A stretch of 64,000 nucleotides of DNA. Origin: Antedon bifida (taxonomy: Eukaryota; Echinodermata; Crinoidea; Comatulida; Antedonidae). Both the position numbers and the translations under genes were made by a program. The notes beneath the pieces are model-generated. The model was not told the DNA's origin. It saw only the letters and a program-made list of their open reading frames with translations, and ran no database searches. Shown here in pieces: positions 11,721 to 23,700 of the stretch. Numbering within the stretch: the first letter of the stretch is position 1; every line of letters starts with the position of its first letter. The stretch lies in contig OY727096.1 in the NCBI GenBank assembly GCA_963402885.1, positions 17,341,820 to 17,405,819 of the forward strand, written 5' to 3'.

Positions 11721-14335
11721 TCAATTTTCTAGATGAACTGGAACAATCTTATGACTAGATCGTAATGAGTAAGGTCTCCATACAATCAGCTGCAGAACAG
11801 CAATAGCTATTGGAAGTAAACACAGAATGTTGAACATTGCAGCATGCAATTCTTCACTCTGATTTTCTGAGGCTGTTCCGTGTTTCATCTCAGTGTAACC
11901 ATGGCTATTGAGAATACTTACAACCAACATTGGAGCAAATGACTGAGCTGGTTTAGTAAAAAGGGCATTGAAGCCAAACACGGAAGATGATAGTGGACTC
12001 CTGAAAAATAAATTGAACAAATTAACAGTCTGTGGCTTTAAATTCATAAAAAAAATAAATGTTAATCTATGACGGTGAAACTTACTTGCGTTGGTGCCGT
12101 TGTTGATCATCATCAATAATGTCAGACAGTGGAAGATTTGCAAAGTTAAAAACGGCGTTTGATAAACCACTAAAAAGAGGAAAAATTAAAAATCAATGTA
12201 ATGAATTAACATATTCCATACTACTGTATATTATAACATGCATGAGAATATTGTGGATAGTAATGGCGCTGTAATTGGCAGACGATGACATAATGTGACC
12301 CGACAGTGACCCTCAGGGAAGAAGCATGTTGTTGAAAAGGTGTAACATCATGAGCGCTATTACGGATATGGCGCTATATAAAACTTCATTAACTTTAAAA
12401 ATATAAAATCAATCATAGAGTTTACTCTATCTATTTACTCGGCAAATAAATTATTAATATAAAATATCCAGCAAAGGATATCTCTAAAATTCAGCGAGTC
12501 CAGAACACAGCTGCCCGATTGGTCGTTCAAAGCCCCATAAGGCAACATATCACACCTGTGCTGAGACAGCTTCACTGGCTTCCGGTAACACAAAGAATTA
12601 CTTTCAAGATCCTGCTCTTTGTTTTCAAAGCTCTTCATAATTCTTCATCTAAGTTCATTTCTGAACTTATTCAACCTTATGTTCCTAAGCGGTCTCTGAG
12701 ATCTAGATCTGAGTCTCTTCTTGCCCATATATTTCATCCCTCCTCTAAGTTTTATGGAAATCGTTCATTTTCTTCGGCATCCGTTTCTCTATGGAATGCG
12801 TTGCCTATTGAAATCCGTCAGGCTACTTCCACCAGTGTCTTCAAATCTCTCCTCAAAACCCACCTTTTTAATTTGTAATTTTTCAAAATTTTCTGTCTTT
12901 GTAAAGCGCATTGAGGCTTTCAGCATAATGCGCTATATCAAGTACCAGTTATTATTATTATTATTAAAATGAAAATTAAAACATACCAATCTAAAAGCAA
13001 AAAGAAAGCAATAAACCATGTATGCGTAGGCCCAAGCAGGAACATTAATGATGCCAAGATAAGCTTGAGATAGAAGGAATAGACCATTAGACTGTAGTAT
13101 CCTATTTTTGAAACTGTCGAGCTTAACAGCAACACCAACACCTGTAAATGAGAAATATTTATTCATATTTATTACCTATGCTGAGATATTATACAATCAC
13201 TAACAATATTTAAAATGAGAATTGTTTATTCATATTATTACCTTTGCTAAGGAGGTTATACAATCACTTTGCTTTCACCTTTTTAATTTGAACTTTCAAT
13301 ATTTTTTGCTTAATTTTGTTTTTTTTTTAACATTTTCTGTTGATCAGATGCGCCCTGCATTTTGCATTATTATTATTATTTGTCTGTTTATTTGCGAGTT
13401 TGTGTATTTGTTGGTTTGCGAGTGTGTAATATAATACTTACCTGAGGCAGGATCTGAGTGGATCCATACACTACTTTCCGTGAAAAACTACTGATATCAT
13501 CATCTGGTATAAGTTGATCCCCAAGGATTGCCAGAAAGCTTACTAAATACTGTATATGGAAAACCATCAGAAAGTTGGTTCCTATGAAACACAGAAAGTT
13601 CTTCTCAAAGCATATCTGCTTAAAACTATTATACAAAGATAGTTGTATTTTTTCTGGCTCGAGCAGAGACTCTGACTTTTGCTTTTCGAACATTGCGTCC
13701 TGATGAGTGTGAACATTGCGACCTGTGTAGGTCATTGATAACCAGCCAATGAACGCAATAAGCACGCAACACATTTGAAATGCTTGAAAATTCTGCATGC
13801 TATTGGATATAAACTCTGTGAAGAAAACGCTTGTAGCTCCGAGAGTTTTAGCAATTTGGCTCCAATTAGTCAAAAGTATACGATCTTCGTACTTGGTAGA
13901 TATCTCAGCAAATAGTGCGCACTGAGCGAGCAGTACAAAGGTAAACAAAGCATCATAAAATGACAATGTTACCATTAAGTGTACGCCACACAACCAGTCG
14001 TTTTTTTCATAGTCACGCCAGGGAAACCAAGGAAAAAGAAACGAAACGGCAAAGATTGGTGCCCCATACAATATTGATAATCTACGCTGTCGAAAGACAG
14101 CAATGTTTGAGTTATCTTGGAAATAAGCAAACAGCGGGTCATTGATGGCGTTCCAAAGAAGGTAAACTACCTGCGAAATTTGAAACCATGATTCAGAAAT
14201 CTCGTACTTATTTAGGAATAATTTAACATAGTAAAAACTAAAGACGCCTGTCATTAGACTTGCACCAAATGTTGTTAAAGAGTAAGCAAACACATTTAAA
14301 TGAAATGTTCTTCTGTTACTAGAAGCTTGTACCAT
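11721..14335 (-). CDS. MFSD13A: MFSD13A/TMEM180-like major facilitator transporter
   Basis: A multi-pass membrane protein of the MFS-like TMEM180 family; its substrate is unknown. Coding exons are 13442-14335, 12987-13141, 12086-12169 and 11721-12000. They total 1,413 nt (470 aa plus TGA; human is 517 aa), with phases 0, 2 and 2 at the three joins. Family hallmarks are visible: an N-terminal membrane segment ending FYYVKLF, the motif VYLLWNAINDPLFAYFQD, the acidic stretch LSDIIDDDQQRHQRK, and FTKPAQSFAPML near the C-terminus. About twelve hydrophobic segments can be counted. The start at 14335 aligns with the human N-terminus. A TTAG acceptor-like site just upstream (about 14360) suggests a non-coding 5' exon that was not located. 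A LINE tail sits in the intron between exons 2 and 3. Confidence 0.92.
12455..12967 (+). mobile_element. LINE 3' fragment (L2/CR1-like), 5'-truncated
   Basis: The reading frame from about 12480 to 12878 encodes the reverse transcriptase C-terminal tail typical of L2/CR1-like LINEs: VQNTAARLV, ITPVLRQLHWLPV, RITFKILLFVFKALH and SLWNALPIEIR. The frame then stops. It is followed by GCGCTATATCAAGTACCAG and an (ATT)n tail ending at 12967. Only the extreme 3' end of the element is present. It lies antisense in the MFSD13A-like intron. Confidence 0.85.
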
Positions 14336-14621
14336 ATTGAACGCCCTCCTGTTGTTGCCCTTGCGTCTAATAAAGAATGAAAAAAAAAAATATTTTTAAT
14401 GAACATGAGGAAGCATATGACACTATAGAATTTTACTGATTGCTTTTTTTATATCAACCTATGATCGAACCTTAAAAAACTTTTCGTTCATAAAATTATA
14501 GCATGCTAATAATAGGCTAACCTAACTATTTGAGAGAATAATATAGTGTGGCGCGTTTCTACTACGTCGACAGCCACTTCAGTTGGTAGGGCAATGTCTC
14601 GGCTTAGACTAGTGCTTTATG
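14336..14621. other. 5' flank of the MFSD13A-like gene
   Basis: Should contain the MFSD13A-like promoter and any non-coding first exon. A TTAG acceptor-like site lies near 14365. No TATA box or other clear signal was seen. Confidence 0.3.
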
Positions 14622-14821
14622 TTAAAGTCCATTCTCTACGTTTTTTAGATCTAATTTAAGGTCACAAACTACATTTAATGTAAAAATAAATATTATATGG
14701 TCCTATTGAGATAACTTTTTTGTCTTTAAACGGTTAAAAATGTGTAAAATAAGTCGATTCTAGTAATTATAAATCCCAAAATGCACTGTAGGGAATTGTA
14801 TTGTAGGGAAGGGGTCTTTAA
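14622..14821. mobile_element. piggyBac-type MITE, short copy (family of 29474-30080)
   Basis: Flanked by TTAA on both sides. The left end TTAAAGTCCATTCTCTAC is decayed and the right end is GTAGGGAAGGGGTCTTTAA. The interior shares TTTTTTAGATCTAATTTAAG, ATATGGTCCTATTG and AAATCCCAAAATGCA with the 607-bp copy at 29474-30080, but is about 400 bp shorter. Confidence 0.8.
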
Positions 14822-15374
14822 GTTTGATCACAGTTTATACCACAGATCCTAGCTAGACACATGTTTACACTGTGTGGTCTGCATAAGATTAGAGCTAGGT
14901 CATTTTACTTAGCAACAGCATAGTTATAGGCGAATTAATGATTATGATAAAGATTTGATCATTTCCTATTATTTTAGTTTATGCGTATTACGTACATTTA
15001 CTGTAGTTTAATATGATTTTTGAGTTATTTAGTTTAGTTATGTCTTAAATTTGTTGTACCAATTCATTATTCAATCACTAAGACAGTTTTAATTATCAAT
15101 TAATTTACAGTTTAAAACGTTCAATCATCCAACTTATCGTTCGTTCAACATCAGTCTAATCATCGTTTGTTCGTCCAATTATTTGTTCGACCATTCAATC
15201 AATCGTTCAACCATTTGTTCATCGTTCGTTCCATTGCTGCTGTGTTGAATAAACATTATTTTATCTATACCTTTGTGAATGCGTTTAATTCGTTTTGACT
15301 CCCAGAACTGCACTGTGACGTCAAGGTTACATAAGTTTAAAATCTCTCTTCTATTGCAATAATCTATCTCTAAG
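14822..15374. other. Non-coding stretch before the BEL/Pao-like fossil
   Basis: AT-rich. At 15117-15235 it contains a low-complexity run of GTTCAA/GTTCGT words. At 15248-15253 there is an AATAAA. It may be part of the fossil element's leader or terminal repeat, but no matching second repeat was seen. Confidence 0.25.
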
Positions 15375-15928
15375 ATGTCTGACATTGAACTAAATGATTC
15401 AGCGAGTTGCACAAGCTCTGAACACTCATCATTGAGCAACAGATCTAGACTCCGGGTTAAGGCTGAAGCTGCAGCATTAAGGGAACGAGCCCCCAGACAG
15501 AAAGAAATGCATGATTTGGAAATGCAGGAATTAATGCTCAGGCAAAACTTTATTACCATGAACAAAGTAAATAGACCAGTTCAATATGAGCTTACAAAGT
15601 TGGACATTTTTTATCTAAATCATCAGTGTCGCTTGCAAATGTCTATTCAGTACAAACACTGCCAATTTCTACCGATACAATCGCTACTCCAGATGACATC
15701 AAGAAATGGCCTCACTTAACTGGAATTCAAGTAAATAAAATGTTGAATCAAAGACAAAGGAATGGGAGAGAGAGAGAGATGCAATTAAGAAAGAAAAGGA
15801 GGACAGGACAGCCAACTGGACAAAAGAAAAAGAAATCGGACATGAAGCAAGCCTTCAGTGAGTTGGCTGAAGAATTCCACAACAAACTTTACAAAAAAGG
15901 CCAGAACGAGAACAATTCTGTAGTTTAA
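15375..15928 (+). mobile_element. Fossil LTR retroelement fragment, BEL/Pao-like
   Basis: The first part encodes a Ser-rich start followed by an Ala/Glu/Arg-rich helix (RLRVKAEAAALRERAPRQK), as in BEL/Pao-type gag proteins. The second part has the word PDDIKKWPHL, typical of the same clade. The element is a short, broken, internally deleted remnant with no convincing terminal repeats, so it is an old copy. It could instead be a domesticated piece, but nothing here shows that. Confidence 0.5.
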
Positions 15929-16231
15929 AAAAAAAAGCGAAATTCAAAAAGCACTGATTTGTTGGACTTTTTACTGTAAAAACTGTAATTTAAATTTTTA
16001 TACTAACTTTTGATACTATTTTTGTACATATATATTTTGTAGTTTTATATTTTGGTGAAATTAAATACTTATAGTATATAGAAGAAAAAAAAATTGTTTC
16101 CTTTTATTTCAATTGTCTGAATGATGGTGATGATGATAATGATGATGAAAACGACAAACGATGACAGAAATCAAATAATATTGGAAATTAAAAAGAAAAC
16201 AGGAAGAAATTTATCTGATCCAAGCTGAGGA
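15929..16231. other. AT-rich non-coding stretch
   Basis: Poly(A)-rich text with an imperfect (GAT)n microsatellite at about 16124-16150. Nothing else supportable. Confidence 0.4.
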
Positions 16232-16352
16232 TGTCTAGAAAACTAAGATCTAGAAACCAAAGACCTAATAAGATATCTTAGTTTTCTACATCTAGAAAAC
16301 TAAGATATCTTATTTATAGGTCTTAGCTTTTCAGATATTAATTTTCTAGACA
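16232..16352. repeat. 121-bp near-perfect hairpin
   Basis: Arms of about 60 bp on either side of roughly 16292 are inverted copies at about 85% identity. The ends read TGTCTAGAAAA and TTTTCTAGACA. Each arm itself repeats a CTAGAAAACTAAGAT word. Probably a foldback MITE. Confidence 0.75.
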
Positions 16353-16591
16353 CTTCATTAATTACATTTTTCAGAGGGCCCTACCACTTCTTGTCCTGTT
16401 ATCAAGAAACAAACAAATATCATCTGTCTGTTGGAGCAAAAGAGTAAAATGTTTAAAAGATGAAAATGTGTTTGTTGATTAGCTTTTATTCATACTTCAA
16501 GAATACAGCATATCCGTATTCCTTTCATTAGCATGTCGATGATCAGCACAGATCAAGTGGATCAACACGCGTCAACAGCGAAGCCTAGGCG

Positions 16592-16786
16592 ATGCATTAC
16601 CACAAACCTGTCATATCCAAAAAGACCGCTGCGATCTTGACCACGGTAGTCGTTTTGTTTACCTTCATCATAATAACGATCGTGCTCGTATGGGTACCAG
16701 ATTCCAAGGAAACGATAATTTTTTCATTGGACATGGCGAATGATAGCGCCGTTGATATCTACCAACGTTTGCTTAGGGAGATTTAG
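16592..16786 (+). CDS. Doubtful small ORF with one membrane segment (64 aa)
   Basis: Not recognised. The frame encodes a short basic N-terminus (MHYHKPVISKK), a strong hydrophobic segment (TTVVVLFTFIIITIVLVW) and a soluble tail ending RLLREI. Local GC is higher than in the flanking DNA, and the DNA carries CpG-rich words unlike nearby introns. It could be a single-exon small membrane protein, the first exon of a longer gene, or chance. No splice donor or poly(A) signal helps decide. Confidence 0.25.
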   Translation: MHYHKPVISKKTAAILTTVVVLFTFIIITIVLVWVPDSKETIIFSLDMANDSAVDIYQRLLREI

Positions 16787-17852
16787 ATCCTTCCGCTCAA
16801 CACAGGCGTAGCAGTGCGTACTGCGTAGGGCATATCTGATTGGTCGATTGCAGCAGCCATCTCCAGGAGAATCACTTTTTTAACTGCGATGACAGTTTCT
16901 TTGTGATCTAGCCTTCGGCTATATAAAATCATTGGATAATAATACAGTCTAAACTTTAGTTACTAAAACTAAGCTACGTACTAACTTAACTAGCCTACTC
17001 AACCTACTACTACGTACTAGGCCTAGCTAGGACGTACTACTGGCCTAGCCTATAATTATATATATAGGACGGTCTCTCTTTTTTACTATAACTGCCATCT
17101 ATCTTTCTACCCTCTTTCTTCCTACTTTTTGCGCCTATTGTTATTCTACAAAAAAATACCTCTCTTTCATTTGAATAATAATACTAGGCCTAGGGCCTAT
17201 TTGCCTCCTCTCTTTGGACAAATTATACGTAAAAATAATACTAACGTCCTGAAGAGGGCGGTAGAGTATGCGACGTGGTTTTTTTGACGATGTTGTTCCG
17301 AACGTGCACTTTATTAACCGGATAAGTTGCAAGCCTTTATACCGAAAGTCGCCATTTTAACGATAATTTTTTTCCAGTCAATACAACTCCAAAATCTTGA
17401 TAAATAATGTAGGTCTCCACATTATTATAACATTTGTTTTAACCGATATTATTAATTCTTATTCAACTTGAATGCAGTGTGTAAAAATTGTATTTTAGGC
17501 ATTCTATATACCTTAATAAACTTGAGTCAGTCAGGCTAAGCCTACTATAGCCTAGGCTAGCTAGAGTCTAGAGAGCACGCCCGGCGGGTGTGGGTGAGTT
17601 GGATGTGCATGTTGTATCTGGGCCTAGCCTCATAGTTATCCTAAACAAGAGAAGTTAGGCCATAGCTAGGCTAAATAAGTTAGGTAATAGAGGAATATGC
17701 TCTACAAAGCCTATCAATACAATAAAATACATTACTAATAAACTAGGCCTAATACTAACTAGGCTACGCCTAGGCCTAGCCTAATATAAATAAATAATTT
17801 CTTGAAATAAAAATGCATTATTATAATGATCCTGTAATTATTCTTTTTTCAG
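16787..17852 (+). promoter_or_regulatory. Upstream region of COX6B
   Basis: Contains the COX6B promoter and at least one non-coding 5' exon, because a splice acceptor (TTCTTTTTTCAG) ends at 17852, nine bases before the start codon. Candidate signals are a TATA-like CTATATAAAATC near 16919, ATTGG at 16840, and GCCATCTC (16857) and CGCCATTTTA (17351), the latter two resembling YY1 sites common in nuclear genes for mitochondrial proteins. The first exon could not be fixed. TAGGCCTAG-rich patches lie at 16970-17050 and 17530-17780. Confidence 0.35.
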
Positions 17853-17861
17853 ATATCCAAC

Positions 17862-18325
17862 ATGGCTGATGTAATGGATGCTATAAAGAACTACAAGACT
17901 GCACCCTTTGATGCACGATTTCCCAATCAGAATCAAACAAAGAATTGCTGGCAGAATTATGTAGATTTTCACAGGTGCCAAAAAATCAAAGGGGAGGATT
18001 ATGCACCATGTGAATGGTTTAAGAGAGTCTACCAATCTCTATGTCCTAATAGCTGGGTAAGCACACATCCTTTAAGTCTAAGGAATCATAGACCAATTAT
18101 CGCTAACTTTGATGGAAATAACATCCTAAGCACAGGCTTTAGTATGATGCTTGCCTTTACATTACTTACCATAGTTTACCATAATAAAACTCTTTGCCTG
18201 TTGAAGAAAAAAAGCATCAAGATCTAGAAATTTACATGCAAACCTTAAATGTATTTATTGTTCTATTTCAGGTGGAATCATGGGACGAACAAAGAGAAAA
18301 CGGAACATATCCAACAAAAATCTAA
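17862..18325 (+). CDS. COX6B: Cytochrome c oxidase subunit 6B
   Basis: A nuclear-encoded subunit of respiratory complex IV on the intermembrane-space side, linking the two monomers. Coding exons are 17862-18056 and 18272-18325 (249 nt, 82 aa plus TAA; vertebrate COX6B1 is 86 aa), joined in phase 0. The CHCH fold is clear: CX9C ([11 protein letters not shown]) followed by CX10C ([12 protein letters not shown]), the oxidised pairs used by the MIA40 import path. The start [20 protein letters not shown] and the end [14 protein letters not shown] match the family. An AATAAA at 18558-18563 with GT-rich text after it is the likely poly(A) signal. Confidence 0.97.
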
Positions 18326-19300
18326 CTTAGGAAAAATAAATTATGCAGCAATAGGAATATTTGGAATGCTTAGGACTGAGTGCTTTACGAAGGGCTGTTT
18401 GTGTTGAAGTGTTTTGAAATGGTCTACTACACAAGATGACAAACATTAATGTTTTAAAGGAATGAACTGAAATTATTACTTTCATGGCATTTGTTGTTAA
18501 TTAAACATCTGTTATACATACTCCAAAGCTTTGTTGACATGGATACGGATTAATATAAATAAATAATTGAATTATACTGTATTAAGATTGTTGTCTTTTG
18601 TTACTTGTACATTTCATTTATAAACATTGTAAATTTAGTTAGGGTTGCACATGGAAAAATAGTGTTGCCACAAGCCAACAGTAGAACCCTGGGATTGCAT
18701 TTATCAATCTGTTTGCTTATGTCATGGTAGTAAATTAAGAATGCGGTAAAATGATACAAATTAAACGTTTACTATTTAGCCTGCTAAAATTACATTTAAT
18801 TTACACAAATCTTACAAAGTACAGAAATTAGTAGCTTCTTAAAGTTTGTGCTAGAAGAGAATTATATATAATAATATATAAACAACTGTTGACAACCTAC
18901 CAAATTATTAAATGCTGTGTTTTTTTTCATGAAATCGGAATGCAATTTGTATTGAATAGAGTTTCAATTTATAGGTAATTCTGAGTTTAAATCCGTTATA
19001 TTTCACTATTGGAAATGAAAATTCTGACTATACTCTTAATAATATTATTTCCTAAAAATGCACAGTATTGATCAAAATCAAGTATTTTACATCACAGGTG
19101 CAATTAACTTAAACATCATCATGCAATAATAAATATGAAAGAAATAGAGTAAAAGTTCTCATTTGAACTTTCTTGTCAAACTGCTTACTTACAATAATAA
19201 TTTGCACAAAATATTAATTATACTCTTAGAATACATATAAATAGTGTGCAGACTTAGTATAAATCCATTTGTTTTGGTAGAAAGCATTTAATAGTCTGCA

Positions 19301-19672
19301 GCATAGTTACCAACCATCTCGCATCGTGCAGGGCGGTCCTGCATTTCAAAGTGATTTTTAATGAAACATGCATTTTGAACAACACAAGCATGACCACATA
19401 TTTGTCATGCATTTAGCAGAAGTATATACGTGATCATTTTTTATCATTATTTGAGAGGAAAATACATTCAAATTAATTGGTATATTTTAAAAGTATAAAA
19501 CAGTTATGTGAGTATTCATTAATAAACACCACACATAGCAAAATACGTAATATCAGGGAAAAATTACATTTACCGTGACGAAGGACTGAAATACTTATAC
19601 CAAACTCCCCCCGCCCCCAATGATGTAGTCTGTCGCGCATTTCAAATCTCGCAGGTTGGTTACTATGTGCAG
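19301..19672. repeat. Repeat with CATAGTTACCAACC ends, copy 1
   Basis: Starts CATAGTTACCAACC and ends GGTTGGTTACTATG, a 14-bp imperfect terminal inverted repeat. The interior, including AAGTGATTTTTAATGAAACA and GACCACATATTTGTCAT, is repeated at 19999-20228. It is probably a non-autonomous DNA element. Confidence 0.6.
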
Positions 19673-19998
19673 TCTTCTGAAAGTCTGGAGTGAACAGCCA
19701 AATATTTCTTATATCTAAACTAACATAAAATTGTCATTTTACAATGATCAAAGTGCTTTACAATATACCGATCATCTTGTGAACTTACTTATAGGAAAAT
19801 AGATGTGCTTTTAAGAATTGAATTGCGTATCATTTTAGTGAGGTTATTCCACATTGTTAGGTGTTGGGATATACCTGAAAAATTCTGTTCTGTGACATGC
19901 ATCGAGAATTCACAAGAATTGTTTTTTGTAACTTCAATATGAAAACCTAATTAAACCAATGAGCTACAATGCTTTTAGTCCATTTTTGTGCATGCTTA
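19673..19998. other. Non-coding stretch between two repeat copies
   Basis: Downstream of COX6B. AT-rich; no ORF, RNA gene or repeat recognised. Confidence 0.4.
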
Positions 19999-20228
19999 CA
20001 TCATAGTTACCAACCGCCTCGCATCGTCATGGACAATCCCGTATTTTAAAGTGATTTTTAATGAAACATGCATTTTTAACCAACACATGCGTGACCACAT
20101 ATTTGTCATACATTTAGCAAAAGTATATGTGATAATTTTTTATCACTATTAATTAATAAACGCCACCCACAAAAATATGTAATATCATGAAAAAAATTAC
20201 AATTATTTCGCTAACCGTGACGAGGGAT
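19999..20228. repeat. Second, truncated copy of the 19301-19672 repeat
   Basis: Begins CATAGTTACCAACCGCCTCG and follows copy 1 for about 230 bp, to CCGTGACGAGGGA, then is cut off by the poly(T) of the adjoining SINE. The SINE probably inserted into this copy. Confidence 0.65.
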
Positions 20229-20482
20229 TTTTTTTTTTTTTTTTTTTTTAACCATATTTAATGAGGGTGATCCATCCAGCTATTGCTGATCATTAGGGAC
20301 CCTCAGAGGTTCACAAGACAAACATATACACAAGATGCTTTACATAAACAAAGTCTTATTACAAGTCTTTGGGAGTGGAGTAATTTGGTCCTTAGAAAAA
20401 ATCCTGACATGTGACGGGACTTGAACCCAGGACCCTTGGAGTGGTAGCCAAGCATCATAACCACCAAGCCACAACTCCACTT
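20228..20482 (-). repeat. tRNA-derived SINE, reverse orientation
   Basis: On the minus strand it begins GGAGTTGTGGCTTGGTGGTT (box A) and has a box B GGTTCAAGTCC, so the head (about 20400-20480) is tRNA-like. It ends in poly(A), seen as a 22-T run at 20228-20249. The body is unlike the SINE at 1618-1868, so it is a second SINE family. Confidence 0.85.
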
Positions 20483-20794
20483 CAAAATTACTAAAAGTGA
20501 AATCATACAGTGGACTGAAACGACACAGTGACATGCGATGTGTGAGCGTGTTTATACAGTAAAAGGTAAACTCTGGGCTGCGCTGAATTTCATTGCCTTT
20601 GGTCAGTAGATAAGTTCAATTTGACCAAAAAAAAAAGAAATTTAAATAAAATAACTTTTAAAATCAGCTTAAAAATAACGTTGAATGATACGAACAGATT
20701 AACACACAAAAGATTAAAAATACATTTTGATAATGGGGTGGGGCAGGGGAGGTGGTGACTGTGGCTCAAATATCTTGTGTCCGAACTCCTCTCC
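20483..20794. other. 3' flank of polycystin gene A
   Basis: Directly downstream (minus strand) of the gene A stop codon, so probably 3' UTR. No minus-strand AATAAA was found here, so the poly(A) site is not placed. Confidence 0.35.
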
Positions 20795-23700
20795 CTAAGC
20801 AACAAATATCGGACGTCTTTCACCCTTTTCAAACCCTTGAACTTCTTTTTCTTTTCGGATAAGGTCATTTAGTTGGTCAACCATAAGGAGCAACTTTTGA
20901 CTCATGGCATCGCATTCAATCTGAATGGGATCCACTCCTAAAAAAGATAAGAGATAATTAAAGACATTAAGGGTAGCTTTGTGTTCAACATTTCTCCTGT
21001 TTATTATAAAATGTAAAGCTCTGTCTTTGCTATCAAACTTTATGTGACAACAAAATGTGATATGCCCATATATGGATATGATATATCATATCACTATCAT
21101 ATTTAAGCACATCACTACCATATTTGGACACATCACACTTTTTTGTTCAAACTATTTTGATAGTGTAGACAGAGCCTTTGTAACAACATTGATAAGAACC
21201 CCACTTATTTATTTATATTTTTTGTTTATATTTTATAATAATCAATAGCAAATTTAAAAATGGAGCTATCTTTCATATTATAAATCATTGGAAAATGTCA
21301 TGAATGGATATGAAGTCCGAAATATAAATAAATAAAAATTGCATTTTAGAAATTCATGATGGTTGTCACATACTGCAAATCACATACCTTCTATGTATGT
21401 ATGTTTTCTACGAGGCACTTTTTTAACCCTTTTTTCCGCAAAACCTGTCCAAATCTTAAATCGTTGTATCATAAACTCGACGATTTCAAGCGAGTTCTGT
21501 TGGCGACTTGTTTCAGCTCTGGTTCTTGCAAAAGCCTCATTGATGATCGTTAAGAACATGTTCATGAGAATGAAGACAATCATCAAGATAAAACTGAAGA
21601 AGAATATTGGTCCCAAGACCCTGCTTGTCTGTGTCATAGCCTCAAAGTCAAATTTCCCTTTAAATTAAAAACAAATATTACATTTATAATGTATTTGTTT
21701 ACATATTAAGACTTTCATTCCATTCAGTGATTGCATTTATTTTTCAAATCTGCCAATATAACCTCTCAGACTGTCTAATACAGTTTGCTAAACCCATTTA
21801 TATTGTATAATTAAGGCATTTGTTAACGATAAAGCAAAACTTTGGGACACCTATTCAATTCTATTCAAGAGACACTTTCCTGCGAAACAACGAGGGGCAC
21901 TATGGCAAAATCTTATTCAGGGACACTCCAATTAAACGAATTGGTTGAAAAACAAACAAAACAAAGCACGTACCTAATAATGTTGAGAACAGAGACTCAA
22001 CTGTCCCTATGATAGACCGGTAGGTTTGAACGCCAGTGAAGAAGATCATGTAGCCTACTGATGCATAAGATGCAAATATGATGACAAACATAACAAAAAA
22101 GTTGAGTAACTCTGTATAGCAGGAACCAATTGTATTGGCAAGCATCAGCATTTTACGGTTAAAGCGCAGTAATTTTAAAAACTTGATTGTAGAAATGAAC
22201 AGAATGAATCCCAGTATGTAGTAGTATATCTAGAAAATATAACATTTATTTTACTGTTTTGTTATTATTTCAGTCGATGTGTAATAATAATATTGTTTTA
22301 TTCACATATAATTTGTGGACATATTTATGGTCTGTTGTGGACATGAACGTGACCTTAACCACAATGTTAGAGAATATGTTAAAATTGCAGCCAGATACAT
22401 TTCAATTTAGGTACGTTCCTATATACAGTAGATTTAATGATGGCATTTAGCTCCATAACATTAGTTAAGATACAGTATGGACTGCAGTTGTCATACACAA
22501 CACCAACGATGTGCAGTAGTAGCGATAACAACTCCATTACCTAGTTTAGATGCAAAGGCATACACAATACCTTAATACGCAATACGAATGAACATACCCT
22601 TTCTCTAATAACCGAATAAGGTGCAGGTATGCTTGAGAACACAAGCTATCCTTACCTGATCCAACTGTCCAAAGAATTGAAAGTTCATGAATTCTCGGAT
22701 GTTCTCCTCTCGTTTTGCCAACAGACTCTCATTAATGAAATATCGGTAGACGAAAACAATAAAAGCCATCAACGATAATGACAAGACAATGAACTCCAAC
22801 AGGTTACTTGCATTTTTGAAGTAGTTAAACTTCTGTTTTCTGAATAACATGATTTCTCTGAAGAGGTACCAAAGAATAAACAAAGCAAAACAAACTTCAC
22901 ACAAGATCACCAAGAAACTGCCAGCGCTTGAGTAACGATCCAATAAAACAGGATGGAAATTGTAATGTGGTATAGCACCTATAAAAGAACATTATTTAAA
23001 GTCTCAGCAAATGAATTGCAATAAGTAATTTTTGTATGTCAAGCATAATTAATTTCTATAAAGTACTGTAAAGTATATAGAAAGGAATTGCAGAATTTAA
23101 ATGTGAAAAAACAGATCAGATGAAGCTGACACATCGACAATCAACTTGTCATTGGCTGTAAGGATCTGATGATGTCCATTTCTCAGGAAAGTGATGTACC
23201 AGCACAACGGGGGCCTCCTACTGTTCCGAAAGATGCATCAGGTTTTAAATTGAACTCAGCATTTAAAGTTTCTTTAAAGCTCTGTCTACACTATCAAACT
23301 AGTTTGACAAAATGACCAAAAAAAATGTGATATGCCCAAATATGGTAGTGATATACCCAAATATGGTAGTGATATAACATCATCATGTTCATATATGGGT
23401 ACATCACATTTGTTTTGTCACATAAAGTTTGACAGAGCAGCTTTAGAATTTATCAAGAAAATAAATCTGCTAGTATTACCTCCAGTCGGCAAGAACTCTG
23501 CAATCATATATGCAACGCCGTACAGATTTGTTGCAGGATTGAATATTGAAAACTCGTAAAACACTGCTCTTGTATGTTGATCTACCCATTTTGTAGATCG
23601 TAGATATTCTGCAATTTCCAAGGCATCATCAAGAGTGTAGCCAAGCTCAGCGACGTAGCCACCGCCGTTATACAGGGCATATGTACCCCAGTAAGGAAGT

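Noticed and set aside
12519-12878. 119-aa ORF that could look like a host gene
   Set aside because: Its motifs (ITPVLRQLHWLPV, SLWNALPIEIR) are the RT tail of L2/CR1-like LINEs, and it ends at an (ATT)n tail.
17141-17332. 63-aa minus-strand ORF upstream of COX6B
   Set aside because: Low-complexity text with no family resemblance and no splice or start context.
20303-20534. Two minus-strand ORFs of about 65 aa
   Set aside because: Both lie in the tRNA-derived SINE head.
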